A stretch of DNA of 43,145 bases from Sphaerochaetaceae bacterium (GCA_028532765.1 JAQQAR010000081.1:1-43145), one strand, 5' to 3'; shown: positions 7,367-16,935, counted from the stretch's first letter. Notes: a model not told the origin generated them from the letters alone. Numbers and translations are program-made.

Positions 7367-9031
7367 TTGGTTGACTTGCATGCAAGACGGAACCTCAGAA
7401 CGGTTTGTTCTGAGGTTCTTGTGTTATTAGTATCGGCATTTGTCTACTCAATTGCTTTCCCTGGTCTCATTTCGGCCAATGGCATTGGGTTTGTCGCAAT
7501 GGTATCACTGATTCCTGTATTTGCAGTAATCAGGAACACAAGCTGGAAGTTGACCCCAATCTATGGTTTCTTCTACGGTTTCATGTTCTATCTCTTCTTC
7601 AACTACTGGCTCAAGACCTTCCACCCCCTTGCAATCCTGATCGTACCGATTATCAAGGGAGGGGAGATGCTGATGCTCTTCCCCGTACTTAAGGCAGCGC
7701 AGAAGCTGTTCAAGAAATACGGATATTTGGTTGAAGCCTTGGTATGGGTCGCATACTCCTATCTGAGTCAGGATTGGTTTGCGGGGTACCCCTATGGGAC
7801 CCTGGGGTCTGCCGTCTACCGTTATCTTCCTCTTATCCAGATTTCCGAAATTTTTGGAATCTGGGGAGTCACCTTCCTATTGGTGATGCCTCAGACCTTT
7901 CTTGGTTCCTATCTTCACAGATGGTACCATGACAGGGAGTTTTCCTTGAGGGGTTACCTGAGGGAACACTTTGCGTTCATCATCACATATGGGGTAGCCC
8001 TGCTGGCAACCTTGATCTTTGGATTTGCATCCATGGCGTACTGGAATGCCCAGGAACCTGATAAAACCTGGAGAGTGGCAACCATTCAGCATAGTGCAGA
8101 TACCTGGGAGGGCGGGTATGCCACCTACAAGCGGAACTTCAACACGTTGCGTAAGATGAGCCTGGAGGCATTGAGCGAAGACCCCGATATTATTCTCTGG
8201 TCTGAGACAGCCTTCGTGCCATCAGTAGCTTGGCATGAAAACTATCCTTCCGACCCTGCAACATCCGCCTTGGTAGAGGAGTTTGTTGAATTCGGTAAGT
8301 CGCTTCCCATTCCCCTGGTAACGGGTAATCCTGAGGGAGTCATTGAAGACCCCAGTAAGCCAGCTTTCAGTGAGAATGGCTCATGGAACCGTACCGATTA
8401 CAACACAGTCATATTCTTTGAAGATGGAAGGATCAAGAACACCTATAGAAAGCAACATCTGGTGCCCTTCACAGAACACTTCCCCTATGAAAAGCAGATG
8501 CCTTGGCTCTATAATCTCCTGCTTGCAAATGATTATAACTGGTGGGAGACCGGCTATGACCCTGTGGTGTTTGAGACTGAGGAGGGTGTGAAGTTCTCTA
8601 CCCCGATCTGCTTCGAGGATGTCTTCGGGTATCTGAACGCTGACTTTGTTGCCAGTGGCGCTGATGTCATCGTAAACATGACCAATGATGGGTGGTCGAA
8701 AGCTGTCTCGGCTGAGATGCAACACCTTGGTTTGGCAGTTTTTAGATCAATTGAGAACCGAAGAACCACAGTTCGCGGCACCAATAGCGGAATGACCTGT
8801 GTGATTGATGTGAATGGAAAGATTGTTGATCCTATGGAACCCTTTACCGTTGGCTACCATATCTATGATGTACCGGTATTCAGCGGAGAATCGTACGGGA
8901 ATACCATCTATACCCGGTATGTAAATTGGTTTGCATATCTAACCGTTTATCTATCAGCAATCCTTCTTGCAGGAGGTATGCTGTATCGTTTGTATCGATA
9001 TTTCACCAAGGACAGGCAGAAACCAGAATGA
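7367..9031 (+). CDS. lnt: Apolipoprotein N-acyltransferase
   Basis: Lnt transfers an acyl chain from phospholipid to the N-terminal cysteine of lipoproteins in the inner membrane. The 554-residue protein has about six membrane segments in residues 15-235, a periplasmic nitrilase domain at about 240-510, and a final membrane helix near 525-545. The triad is intact: Glu280 in LWSETAF, Lys362 in YRKQHLVPF and Cys415 in ICFEDVF. The start is TTG at 7367, with AGGAG nine bases upstream; an ATG is not available at the right place. The stop overlaps the cinA start by four bases. Confidence 0.93.
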   Translation: MVDLHARRNLRTVCSEVLVLLVSAFVYSIAFPGLISANGIGFVAMVSLIPVFAVIRNTSWKLTPIYGFFYGFMFYLFFNYWLKTFHPLAILIVPIIKGGEMLMLFPVLKAAQKLFKKYGYLVEALVWVAYSYLSQDWFAGYPYGTLGSAVYRYLPLIQISEIFGIWGVTFLLVMPQTFLGSYLHRWYHDREFSLRGYLREHFAFIITYGVALLATLIFGFASMAYWNAQEPDKTWRVATIQHSADTWEGGYATYKRNFNTLRKMSLEALSEDPDIILWSETAFVPSVAWHENYPSDPATSALVEEFVEFGKSLPIPLVTGNPEGVIEDPSKPAFSENGSWNRTDYNTVIFFEDGRIKNTYRKQHLVPFTEHFPYEKQMPWLYNLLLANDYNWWETGYDPVVFETEEGVKFSTPICFEDVFGYLNADFVASGADVIVNMTNDGWSKAVSAEMQHLGLAVFRSIENRRTTVRGTNSGMTCVIDVNGKIVDPMEPFTVGYHIYDVPVFSGESYGNTIYTRYVNWFAYLTVYLSAILLAGGMLYRLYRYFTKDRQKPE

Positions 9032-10293
9032 CCTATACCAGTGCTGCACTCTTTATCATTGGAACCGAATTGACTCGGGGGGTCATTGCTGACCGCCATA
9101 CCCAAGTCATCTCAAGTCAGTTGACCCAGTTGGGGTATCGTGTTGATCGGATGGTGCTTGTCCCTGATGATGGTACCATCGGAGATGTCCTAAGGGACTG
9201 CATCGATAATTGTGATCTGGTAGTGATGACTGGAGGGCTTGGGCCAACCAGTGACGATATGACTCGTACCATTGTTGCCAATCTTGCCAAGGTTCCCCTG
9301 GTCCGTAACCAGGAAGCATTCGATACCTTGTATGCACGAATTGGACAGCGGATCTGGGGTGCCAACGAGCAACAGACCATGATCCCTGAGGGCTTTGAGC
9401 TCATTCCAAACCCTTTAGGGACAGCCTCTGGTTTCAAAGGTTTCATCCCCGATGGAGGACGACAGATTGCCTGTGTTGCAATGCCAGGTCCTCCTAGGGA
9501 GATGAATCCCATGTTCTTTGACCAGGTAATCCCCTGGCTTGCCCAATTGATAGGGCATGACGATTTCTCTCGTAGCGAGTATTCTACATTCCTTATCCCT
9601 GAATCCAAACTGGAAGAGCTCTGCAAATCCATTTCCTTCAACGGGATGCAGTGGGGTACCCGGTTCCAGGATCTAAAGATAAGCTTGTATCTCATTGATA
9701 GCAGTGAATCTGACCGAACAGAGATGGCAAACCGTCTTCGGTCACTGGTAGGGGAGTGTCTGGTGGTGGATGGGGACGTCCAGCCTTCTAGCTTGCTCAC
9801 TTCGTTGCTTGAGGAACGAGGAGAAACGATAAGCACAGCTGAGAGCTGTACTTCCGGTTACATTGCAAAGCTACTCACCGACCAGGCTGGTAGTTCTGCA
9901 TGGTTCTGGGGAGGGGTTGCAAGCTATGCGAATGAGGCAAAGAGGCACTTGCTTGGTGTGCGAGATGAGACCCTGGAGCAATATGGGGCAGTCAGTGAAG
10001 CATGCGTTCTGGAGATGGCTGAAGGAATGAGGCGTGTCTCGGGAACTGATTGGGCACTCTCTGTAAGTGGTATTGCCGGACCCGATGGAGGGACAGCTGA
10101 AAAGCCGGTAGGAACTGTATGGTTTGGCTTTGCCTCAAAAACTCGTGAGAGTGCAGCGGTACAAGTACATATCTCATCCTACGGGAGAGATTCGGTAAGA
10201 AGAAGAGCCTCGGTAATGGCATTAATTCTTGCAAGCCAATACATCAAAGGAGCCTGCTTGCTTGACACTGTTAAGAAGTGGCAATATATTTAA
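9028..10293 (+). CDS. cinA: CinA-family protein with nicotinamide-nucleotide amidase domain
   Basis: This 421-residue two-domain protein has an N-terminal MoCF/COG1058 domain (FIIGTELTRGVIADRHT; MTGGLGPTSDD; MPGPPREM) and a C-terminal amidase domain (STAESCTSGYIAKLLT; SVSGIAGPDGGT; GTVWFG). The latter converts NMN to nicotinate mononucleotide in NAD recycling (PncC activity). In other bacteria the N-terminal domain hydrolyses ADP-ribose. The ATG at 9028 overlaps the lnt stop and begins the family N terminus; the in-frame extension to 8926 is inside lnt and is not likely used. The rho promoter lies in its last codons. Confidence 0.93.
   Translation: MTYTSAALFIIGTELTRGVIADRHTQVISSQLTQLGYRVDRMVLVPDDGTIGDVLRDCIDNCDLVVMTGGLGPTSDDMTRTIVANLAKVPLVRNQEAFDTLYARIGQRIWGANEQQTMIPEGFELIPNPLGTASGFKGFIPDGGRQIACVAMPGPPREMNPMFFDQVIPWLAQLIGHDDFSRSEYSTFLIPESKLEELCKSISFNGMQWGTRFQDLKISLYLIDSSESDRTEMANRLRSLVGECLVVDGDVQPSSLLTSLLEERGETISTAESCTSGYIAKLLTDQAGSSAWFWGGVASYANEAKRHLLGVRDETLEQYGAVSEACVLEMAEGMRRVSGTDWALSVSGIAGPDGGTAEKPVGTVWFGFASKTRESAAVQVHISSYGRDSVRRRASVMALILASQYIKGACLLDTVKKWQYI
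10262..10290 (+). promoter_or_regulatory. Promoter of rho
   Basis: A perfect -35 TTGACA (10262-10267) and TATATT (10285-10290) are 17 bases apart, inside the last codons of cinA. The rho leader would be about 147 nt, long enough for the transcript-level autoregulation known for rho in other bacteria; no specific attenuator is proven. Confidence 0.75.
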
Positions 10294-10443
10294 AGAACCA
10301 AACAGCGGAAAGAATTATCAGTAAGTACGTTCCAATTCCGCATATTCTTACATTCTGTATTACAAATTAAGGAACTGGGCACTAGGTGCACCTTTATATA
10401 GATGAGGTGCAACACATTTCCCTTTTCCGTTGGAGTTAATCCT

Positions 10444-12282
10444 ATGTCTTCCGAAGAATTAGAGTTTAATGAAGCCAGCGTGGCTGTTGCATCTGAGCAG
10501 GAATCTGTAAAGAAGCCGATGCGGCGAGTGACCCGAAAAAAGAGCCCTGTAGGAGCGAAAGCACCTGAAAGCACGAGTGATGTGGCTGAGCAGAAAGTGG
10601 AGACACAGGATGCTCCTGAGCCAAAAAAACGTCGAGGGAGACCAAAAAAGAGCGAATCTGACAAGAGTACAGCAAAAAAAACCTCTTCTGATTCTGACCA
10701 ACCTCAACTCGAGTTGGAGGATAAACAGAATAGTCCTGCTCCCGAACAGGAGCAGATAACAGATACTTCTCGTCCTCCTGCACAATACAAACAGGAGCAG
10801 AAGAGCCAGAACCAAAACCCGAACCAGAACCATCGCAAACCCTATAACAATAGAAACAACCGAAATTCCCAGAACAGAAACCATTCAAAAGGGTCCTATC
10901 AAAAGAGCCAGAGCTTTGGTTCCAATAGGGGTGGACGGCCGAATCATCAAGAAGAATCTTCCAATGATTTACATATCGAGGAGCATCCTGAGGCTCCTGT
11001 CTTGGTGCTTGAAGATTTCACCACCCTGTCCATTGACGAACTTCGCAAGGTAGGTTTGGATCGTGGGCTGAATGCAGATACCATCCTTGACTTGCGCAAG
11101 CAGGAAATTGTTGCAGAAATTCTTCGCTTGCATACCGCAAGTGGCGGAGTGATTGTAGGAACAGGTACCTTGGAAATCCTTCCAGATGGATTTGGGTTCC
11201 TCCGTTCCCCCTCAAACAGTTATCTCTCAGGTTTGGAAGATGTCTACGTCTCTCCCGCCCAGATCAAGAGTCTCTATCTGAAGACCGGTGATGTGGTATA
11301 TGGACAGGTCCGGACTCCACGTGAGAATGAACGGTTCTTTGCCATTTTGAAAATTTTGAAGGTAAATGGTGATGAGCCGATTACCGCAAAAATGCGCGTA
11401 CCGTTTGATAGCCTGACTCCCTTGTTTCCTGACCAAAGACTTAAGCTGGAGACAGCTGAAGAGGATATGTCGACAAGAATTATCGATATGTTCTGCCCTA
11501 TCGGAAAGGGCCAACGTTCCTTAATCGTTGCCCCTCCCCGTACAGGTAAGACAGTGCTTCTTCAGAAGATTGCAAACTCCATCAGTACGAATCATCCTGA
11601 AGTGGTCCTGATGGTCCTGCTGGTTGATGAACGCCCTGAGGAAGTCACTGACATGCGTCGCCATGTCAAGGGAGAGGTAATTGCCTCCACCTTTGACGAG
11701 CAAGCCAGCAGGCACGTGCAGGTAGCTGAGATGGTGATTGAGAAAGCAAAACGGCTCGTTGAACACAAGAAGGATGTTGTTATCCTTCTGGATTCAATTA
11801 CCCGCCTTGCACGTGCCTATAACCAGACAGTTCCCGCAAGTGGTAAGATACTCAGTGGTGGTGTAGACTCGAATGCATTGCACAAACCAAAGAGATTCTT
11901 TGGTGCTGCGAGGAACATCGAATTCGGTGGCAGCCTTACCATTGTTGCCACTGGTTTAATCGAGACGGGTTCCAGAATGGATGAGGTTATCTTTGAAGAG
12001 TTCAAGGGAACTGGTAACAACGAAATCATCCTGGACCGTCGTCTTGCGGACAAGCGACTCTTCCCAGCGATCAATATCAAGAAGAGTGGGACCCGTCGTG
12101 AAGACCTGTTGTTGCCTTCTGATGAAGCTGCCAGAATATGGCTTATGCGTAATGCTGTCAATGATATGGACGACCAAGAGATGACTCCGTTCCTCATTGA
12201 CAAAATTCGGAAGACAAAGGATAATGAGTCGTTCTTGCGTTCTATCAATACCGGTATTCCTTCGAATTCGGCAGCGTACTAG
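10444..12282 (+). CDS. rho: Transcription termination factor Rho with long low-complexity N-terminal region
   Basis: Rho is a hexameric RNA helicase that ends transcription. From 10444 the protein has 612 residues. Residues 1 to about 180 are low complexity: an AT-hook-like KKRRGRPKK near 60, then an Asn/Gln/Arg-rich stretch (about 110-165). Next come the Rho N-terminal fold ([10 protein letters not shown]), the cold-shock-like RNA-binding domain ([16 protein letters not shown]) and the ATPase domain. Walker A is APPRTGKT with Lys369 and Walker B is [13 protein letters not shown]. The secondary RNA site and arginine finger regions ([22 protein letters not shown]) are intact. The start follows GGAG; an upstream ATG at 10402 lacks a ribosome binding site. 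Confidence 0.95.
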   Translation: MSSEELEFNEASVAVASEQESVKKPMRRVTRKKSPVGAKAPESTSDVAEQKVETQDAPEPKKRRGRPKKSESDKSTAKKTSSDSDQPQLELEDKQNSPAPEQEQITDTSRPPAQYKQEQKSQNQNPNQNHRKPYNNRNNRNSQNRNHSKGSYQKSQSFGSNRGGRPNHQEESSNDLHIEEHPEAPVLVLEDFTTLSIDELRKVGLDRGLNADTILDLRKQEIVAEILRLHTASGGVIVGTGTLEILPDGFGFLRSPSNSYLSGLEDVYVSPAQIKSLYLKTGDVVYGQVRTPRENERFFAILKILKVNGDEPITAKMRVPFDSLTPLFPDQRLKLETAEEDMSTRIIDMFCPIGKGQRSLIVAPPRTGKTVLLQKIANSISTNHPEVVLMVLLVDERPEEVTDMRRHVKGEVIASTFDEQASRHVQVAEMVIEKAKRLVEHKKDVVILLDSITRLARAYNQTVPASGKILSGGVDSNALHKPKRFFGAARNIEFGGSLTIVATGLIETGSRMDEVIFEEFKGTGNNEIILDRRLADKRLFPAINIKKSGTRREDLLLPSDEAARIWLMRNAVNDMDDQEMTPFLIDKIRKTKDNESFLRSINTGIPSNSAAY

Positions 12283-12356
12283 AGACCAGGAAGAGATAAA
12301 GAGAAATTTGTCTGCTGCCTACAGCCAGCAGAACACATATCCTTGGAGGACCTAAA

Positions 12357-12560
12357 ATGAAAGATGGAATTCATCCCCGTTATGAAATGAAAGAAGTTCG
12401 TTGCTCATGTGGTAACGTAATCACGACCAAGACAACCGCAAAGAATCTTGAAGTTGAAATTTGCTCCGCTTGTCACCCATTCTTTACTGGAACCCAGAAG
12501 ATGGTTGATACTGCCGGTCGTATCGAACGCTTCAAGAAGCGCTATGGCATGAACAACTAA
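12357..12560 (+). CDS. rpmE: 50S ribosomal protein L31 (zinc-binding type)
   Basis: This is a 67-residue L31 with four cysteines (16, 18, 36, 39) in the C+ zinc-binding arrangement, starting [10 protein letters not shown] and ending with the basic RFKKRYG motif. C+ L31 forms are typically replaced by a C-minus paralogue in zinc shortage. No C-minus copy is in this window, although a Zur-type zinc uptake operon is. The gene sits 74 bases after rho, a common gene order, with TTGGAGG before the ATG and an intrinsic terminator after the stop. Confidence 0.95.
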   Translation: MKDGIHPRYEMKEVRCSCGNVITTKTTAKNLEVEICSACHPFFTGTQKMVDTAGRIERFKKRYGMNN

Positions 12561-12593
12561 CCAGTTTTATTATCCTGTCTAGTGATACAAGAG

Positions 12594-12631
12594 ACCCTCT
12601 TTTTTGGAGTACCCAGGAAAGGGGGTTTTTT
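12594..12631 (+). terminator. Rho-independent terminator after rpmE
   Basis: ACCCTCTTT (12594-12602) pairs with AAAGGGGGT (12618-12626), with one T-G pair, and is followed by a run of T to 12631. Confidence 0.8.
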
Positions 12632-12715
12632 GTAAGTTTTGGATTCCTGTTCACGCATTTGTTGGTCATGTGGGGAAATGCACGAGTCCCGAATTATACA
12701 AAAGTAGGTTTTTTG

Positions 12716-12744
12716 TTGCATTATGCTGACAAGTATCCTAAAAT
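12716..12744 (+). promoter_or_regulatory. Possible promoter of the GHMP-kinase-like gene
   Basis: TTGCAT (12716-12721) and TAAAAT (12739-12744) are 17 bases apart, 25 bases upstream of the ATG. Confidence 0.5.
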
Positions 12745-12769
12745 TGACCCATAGAAATTAGGTTGGGGC

Positions 12770-13936
12770 ATGGACAACATCAGAAAACAACACATCAAGG
12801 AATACGGCGATTCTCCGCTGGTGATTGCGCAGGTACCTGGAACATGTACCTTGCTAGGTAGTTACGCGGACGCATGTCGAGGATGGTCCTTGGTGGGAAC
12901 CGATCACTCCTCGCTGTATGTTGCTATCTCTTACCGGGATGACCAACTCGTAAGGCTGTACAACCCAACCCTCAATGACCGGAAGCGATTCTCATTAAAC
13001 AATATCAAGTATCGCAAGGAAGACCGATGGGGAAATTTCCTGAAAGCGGTGTTCTCGGTTCTTGCAAGCGAAGGGACTGAGTTTACAGGTATGAATATAA
13101 CTGTCGAAGGAAGCCTCCTCCATGCTGATACCCAGATGGTGAGTACTGCATGCTCGCTTGGGACCTGCCTTGCCCTTGATGCATTGCTTGGTCTTAAGCT
13201 GAGTTTTTCCTCCCAGATAAGAATCGCTTATCAGGCATGTACGACATTCAATAATGAAGTATGCTCAATCAGTGATCTTCTTACCATGCTCAATGGAAAG
13301 AAGGAGACCGTACTGTTCTATGATCTTCAGCATGTGACCTACAAGGAGTTGCCTTTTCCATTCACCAACAAGAATGAAGAGTATGTGGCAATCATCGTGG
13401 ATAGCAAGATTTCCCCGAATGCGATGCGAGAAGAGATCAGAAGCAAGAGAAAAGCGATCAAACATGCATTTGAGAGGCTAGGTGAGTACAAGAGTGGTGG
13501 ATTCATGCGGGACTTTCCTGAGAGTGACCTTTCTGGCCGTGTGGTGCCATTGGATGAGGAAGACCGCCACATCTGTGAGTATATCCTGATGGAATCCAGG
13601 CTCGCCAATGATGCCGCATCATTGCTCACTGAGAAGGATGCTGTACCCTATGGGAAGATGATGAATCGTGTCCAGGCTGGGCTCAGGGACCTTCTTGAAG
13701 TAACTTGCCCTGAGGTAGACTGGCTCACCAAGCGAGCTGGTGAACTTAATGGGTGCCTTGGATCGGTTCAGGTAGCAAACGGCTTCAGCGGCAATATCAT
13801 GGTCCTCTTGAGTAAACAAGCACTTCCAAGTTATATTGGTCGTCTGGAGGACTACGAGCACATCTTTGGATTCCACCCTCGTTGGTATGTATTTGAGGGA
13901 AGCGATCCTGCAAAGGTTGTGTTTCAAGCGCATTAA
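12770..13936 (+). CDS. Galactokinase-like GHMP-family protein with degenerate motifs
   Basis: The 388-residue length and overall pattern fit galactokinase. Motif 1 (PGRVNLIGEHTDY in active enzymes) is PGTCTLLGSYADA at about 23-35, losing the catalytic Arg and the Glu-His pair. The ATP loop (GLSSSA) is recognisable only as STACSLGTCLAL. The segment holding the catalytic base, CGIMDQ, is CSISDL, keeping Asp169. Motif 3 keeps GFSG out of GFGG. It is therefore unlikely to be a normal galactokinase and may bind a sugar without phosphorylating it. The stop shares one base with the surE start. Ribosome binding site: TTGGGG region just before the ATG. Confidence 0.6.
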   Translation: MDNIRKQHIKEYGDSPLVIAQVPGTCTLLGSYADACRGWSLVGTDHSSLYVAISYRDDQLVRLYNPTLNDRKRFSLNNIKYRKEDRWGNFLKAVFSVLASEGTEFTGMNITVEGSLLHADTQMVSTACSLGTCLALDALLGLKLSFSSQIRIAYQACTTFNNEVCSISDLLTMLNGKKETVLFYDLQHVTYKELPFPFTNKNEEYVAIIVDSKISPNAMREEIRSKRKAIKHAFERLGEYKSGGFMRDFPESDLSGRVVPLDEEDRHICEYILMESRLANDAASLLTEKDAVPYGKMMNRVQAGLRDLLEVTCPEVDWLTKRAGELNGCLGSVQVANGFSGNIMVLLSKQALPSYIGRLEDYEHIFGFHPRWYVFEGSDPAKVVFQAH

Positions 13937-14736
13937 TGAAGATACTACTGACAAATGATGATGGATATCAAAGTGAAGGACTGAACACACTCAGTGAGGC
14001 TCTGTTGCGAGCTGGTCATGAGGTGTGGGTATGTGCTCCCGATGCAGAGAGAAGTGCGAGTAGCCACTCAATGACGCTTCGTGAAGATATTACCATCACT
14101 GAATACGGTCAGAACCGGTATCATTGCAGTGGGACTCCAGCAGATTGCATCCTCTATGCTTCAAAAGGCAAGATTTTCCCAGAAGAACCAGATTTGGTCA
14201 TCAGTGGAATCAACCATGGCTATAATATTTCCACGGATATCCTGTACTCGGGTACTGTGGGAGCTGCCAGAGAGGCTGCTTTGACTGGATTGCGGTCCAT
14301 GGCAGTCAGTTGTGCAAGAAGCGAGGATGGTTCTTACCCCTTCCAGCGTACTGCGGACTTTGTAGTACAACATCTTGAGGAATTTTATCCCCTCACGAGC
14401 AGTGAGTGCATCATCAATATCAATGCCCCTGGAGAGGGGAATGGAAAATGGAAGAGTGGAGTGTTGAGCTATCTCGACTACCATGATGCAGTACAGACAA
14501 AGCAACAAGAAAAAAACCGCTACTATGACACTGCAACAGTACGTTTTGGTACCTCTGTTGTGCTTTCTATGAAGGGTGGTGTGCAACCGATTCAGCGTTG
14601 TGACACCAAAGGTAGCGATTTTCAGGCCGTAAGAGAGGGCTATATCAGTGTTACTGCAATCTCCATCCTTCCCCCGGTTCATACGGTATCCCAGACCAAG
14701 CTTGAATTATTGAGCAAGGGGGAGAGTTGTGGGTAA
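13936..14736 (+). CDS. surE: 5'/3'-nucleotidase SurE
   Basis: SurE is a divalent-metal phosphatase acting on nucleoside monophosphates and short polyphosphates. The 266-residue product starts with the metal-binding MKILLTNDDG, then has APDAERSASSHSMT (metal-binding serine region), GTPADC, and ISGINHGYNISTDILYSGTVGAA with the conserved Asn. All signatures are intact. It starts on the last base of the preceding stop codon, so translation is coupled to the GHMP-like gene. Confidence 0.92.
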   Translation: MKILLTNDDGYQSEGLNTLSEALLRAGHEVWVCAPDAERSASSHSMTLREDITITEYGQNRYHCSGTPADCILYASKGKIFPEEPDLVISGINHGYNISTDILYSGTVGAAREAALTGLRSMAVSCARSEDGSYPFQRTADFVVQHLEEFYPLTSSECIININAPGEGNGKWKSGVLSYLDYHDAVQTKQQEKNRYYDTATVRFGTSVVLSMKGGVQPIQRCDTKGSDFQAVREGYISVTAISILPPVHTVSQTKLELLSKGESCG

Positions 14737-15085
14737 GAATTGGGAGAATAAATGCCACAAGTGTGGGCTTTGCTGCCACGAAAAAGCAGTCTATGGTCGT
14801 GAATTAGTCATTGACCTGGACAGCTGGTGTGAGCATTTTGATCCTGAAACAAAACAGTGCAAAATTTACGCTGAACGCTTCAGCCAATCTACCCGATGCA
14901 AAAAAATGACACCGATTCGTGCCATGTTTGCATCATATCTCCAGGAAAACTGTGCCTATGTACAATGGGCACGAAGATTCCATATTCGATTTGCGAAAAA
15001 GAGAATCCTTCGATTCATCCATAGTAAGACCTGTCCTGATGAGGACTCAGACGAAAGCGATCTTTACGAGGTATTCAACGCGTAA
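14729..15085 (+). CDS. CxxCxxCC-type putative metal/Fe-S binding protein (YkgJ-like)
   Basis: This 118-residue protein has CHKCGLCC at about residues 9-16 and a second set of cysteines (WCEHFD...QCKIYAERF...RCKKM), the layout of the YkgJ/UPF0153 zinc- or iron-chelating family. Function in the family is not firmly known. The start is a GTG that overlaps the surE end by eight bases, with GGGGGAG upstream. It lies 60 bases ahead of the nifS-nifU pair, so a link to Fe-S biology is possible but only by position. Confidence 0.75.
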   Translation: MGKNWENKCHKCGLCCHEKAVYGRELVIDLDSWCEHFDPETKQCKIYAERFSQSTRCKKMTPIRAMFASYLQENCAYVQWARRFHIRFAKKRILRFIHSKTCPDEDSDESDLYEVFNA

Positions 15086-15097
15086 CAGCAGTGTGGC

Positions 15098-15127
15098 TTG
15101 ACCCTAAGGGGTATCTGTCACTATCGT
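15098..15127 (+). promoter_or_regulatory. Possible promoter of nifS-nifU
   Basis: TTGACC (15098-15103) and TATCGT (15122-15127) are 18 bases apart, upstream of the chosen nifS start. No IscR-type site was recognised. Confidence 0.35.
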
Positions 15128-15144
15128 TTTCTATGAGGTTAATT

Positions 15145-16305
15145 ATGGAACAGAAAACCATTTACTTGGACAATAATGCGACCACACCCATGCATGAGGA
15201 TGTAATCGAGGCTGTACACCAGGCCAATGTCCTCTTTGGGAATGCATCGAGCATGCATAGCTATGGTCGTGAAGCCGCTATGGCAATAGAAGAAAGCAGG
15301 AAAGCACTTGCCTCCTTGATTGATTGCGATCCATCATCGATTGTTTTCACCAGCGGGGCCAGTGAATCGAACAATACCGTCTTCAATATCTTTCGTGAGC
15401 GTATCGACCTAGGATCGAAACGTAACCGAATTGTGACCACAACCATCGAACACCCTTCGATCAACGAGTTTGTGAAGTATCTTAGGAATCTTGGGTACAA
15501 GGTTGATGAGTGTCCAGTTGATGGAAGTGGGCGGGTAGACACGGAAGTAATGAAGACCTATCTCGGTGAAGATGTAGCCTTGGTCTCTGTCATGGCAGGG
15601 AACAATGAGATTGGTACCATCCAACCGGTAAAGGAGATCGCCCAGCTTGCCCATGAGGTAGGGGCATATATGCATACCGATGCAACACAGGCGATCGGAA
15701 AAATCCCTGTCTCGATGCGCTCTTGGGACGTCGATTATCTCAGCCTTTCTGGACACAAGTTCTACGGGCCAAAAGGTATCGGAGTGTTGGCGGTAAAGCC
15801 AAAAGCACCACATACCCCTCTGGTCCATGGTGGCCATCAGGAGGGAGGAAAGAGAGCAGGAACCTATAATACAGCATCCATTGTTGGTATCGGGGTTGCT
15901 GCTGCTCTCGCTGAACGTGATCTTGAGGAAGAGAGCAAGAAACTTTGGACCCTCAGAGAGAAGTTAAGAGTGGGCATTGAGGAGCGTATTCCCAATGTGG
16001 TGGTAAACGGTAACCAAGAGTTCTGCCTTCCCGGAACCCTTGATGTGTCATTCCCTCATGCAGAAGGGGAATCGATATTGCTCTATCTCGACATGGAAGG
16101 AATAATGGTTTCCACAGGGAGTGCCTGCGCAAGTGGGTCGCTTGAACCCAGTTACGTATTACTGGCCTCCGGAGTGGATATCGAGCTGGCCCACGGCTCA
16201 ATACGATTTAGTTTCGGAAGATACAACACAGAAGAAGATGTTGCCTATGTACTGGAGAAACTACCGCCGATTATCAAGCGATTAAGGGAGATGTCCACAC
16301 GATGA
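15145..16305 (+). CDS. nifS: Cysteine desulfurase (NifS/IscS family)
   Basis: This PLP enzyme takes sulfur from cysteine for Fe-S cluster building. The 386-residue protein has the family N terminus IYLDNNATTPMHEDV, TSGASESNN, TIEHPSI, HTDATQAIGK, the PLP lysine in SLSGHKFYGPKG, and the mobile-loop cysteine in STGSACASGSLEPS. The ATG at 15145 has GAGG six bases upstream; the in-frame start 18 codons earlier adds residues not found in the family. The stop overlaps nifU (ATGA), so the donor enzyme and scaffold are coupled. Confidence 0.93.
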   Translation: MEQKTIYLDNNATTPMHEDVIEAVHQANVLFGNASSMHSYGREAAMAIEESRKALASLIDCDPSSIVFTSGASESNNTVFNIFRERIDLGSKRNRIVTTTIEHPSINEFVKYLRNLGYKVDECPVDGSGRVDTEVMKTYLGEDVALVSVMAGNNEIGTIQPVKEIAQLAHEVGAYMHTDATQAIGKIPVSMRSWDVDYLSLSGHKFYGPKGIGVLAVKPKAPHTPLVHGGHQEGGKRAGTYNTASIVGIGVAAALAERDLEEESKKLWTLREKLRVGIEERIPNVVVNGNQEFCLPGTLDVSFPHAEGESILLYLDMEGIMVSTGSACASGSLEPSYVLLASGVDIELAHGSIRFSFGRYNTEEDVAYVLEKLPPIIKRLREMSTR

Positions 16306-16910
16306 CCAACTTTATGAGTCAATGGGTCTACACCCCTGTGGTGAAAGACCATTTTATGAATCCCAGGAATACCTGGCAGGAAGAAGAAAATTTCCAGGCA
16401 GATGGAATCGGTGAAGTCGGTTCCTTGGCCTGTGGCGACCAGATGCAGGTTTTGATCAAGGTCGAGAATGATACCATAGCTGACCTGAGGTGGCTCACCT
16501 ATGGGTGTGCCTCGGCAATCGCGAGCACCTCCATGATGAGTGAGATGGCAATAGGGATGAGTCTGGAGGAAGCCTACAACCTCTCTCCCGATATGATTAC
16601 CGAAGCTCTTGGCGGACTCCCTGAACATAAGTTCCACTGTTCTGTTCTGGGAGATAAAGCACTCAGGGCTGCAATTGATGATTATCTTGAGAAAGCGGGA
16701 CGTGACAATCCTTTCAAGAGTAATGTGGCAAAAACCATTTGTGAGTGCAAGGGAGTCACCGATGTACAGATTGAGGATCTTGTGAAGAGAGGGGAAGCAA
16801 AGACCCTGGAACAGCTGCAGGAGATTACCGAGTTTGGTACGGTCTGTGGCAAGTGCAAGCAACAGGTCAGTGATCTGTTTGATGAGTTCAAGCACATCTA
16901 TAACGTATAA
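16302..16910 (+). CDS. nifU: NifU-like Fe-S scaffold (IscU domain plus BFD [2Fe-2S] domain)
   Basis: The 202-residue protein has an IscU-type scaffold domain with its three cluster cysteines, Cys44 (ACGD), Cys69 (YGCASA) and Cys113 (HCSVLGDKAL). A bacterioferritin-associated-ferredoxin-like domain follows, with Cys147, Cys149, Cys182 and Cys185 for a permanent [2Fe-2S] cluster. It lacks the C-terminal Nfu domain of Azotobacter NifU. It overlaps nifS by four bases, so the two form a compact assembly module. No nitrogenase genes are present, so general Fe-S assembly is the likely role. Confidence 0.92.
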   Translation: MTNFMSQWVYTPVVKDHFMNPRNTWQEEENFQADGIGEVGSLACGDQMQVLIKVENDTIADLRWLTYGCASAIASTSMMSEMAIGMSLEEAYNLSPDMITEALGGLPEHKFHCSVLGDKALRAAIDDYLEKAGRDNPFKSNVAKTICECKGVTDVQIEDLVKRGEAKTLEQLQEITEFGTVCGKCKQQVSDLFDEFKHIYNV

Positions 16911-16935
16911 GAACCTATCCTTACATACACATGAA

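Noticed and set aside
8926..9027. Longer N terminus for CinA
   Set aside because: Lies inside lnt and adds residues not seen in the family; the ATG at 9028 overlaps the lnt stop in the usual coupled way.
9117..9836. Open frame of 239 codons antisense to cinA
   Set aside because: Low-quality sequence rich in Ser, Pro and Arg, fully inside an intact, well-conserved gene on the other strand.
10402..10443. Longer N terminus for Rho
   Set aside because: No ribosome binding site before 10402, while GGAG precedes 10444.
14161..14682. Open frame of 173 codons antisense to surE
   Set aside because: Shadow of a conserved gene; no start signal.
15145..16910. Nitrogen fixation locus suggested by nifS-nifU names
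   Set aside because: There are no nitrogenase genes, and the short NifU lacks the Nfu domain; general Fe-S assembly is enough to explain the pair.
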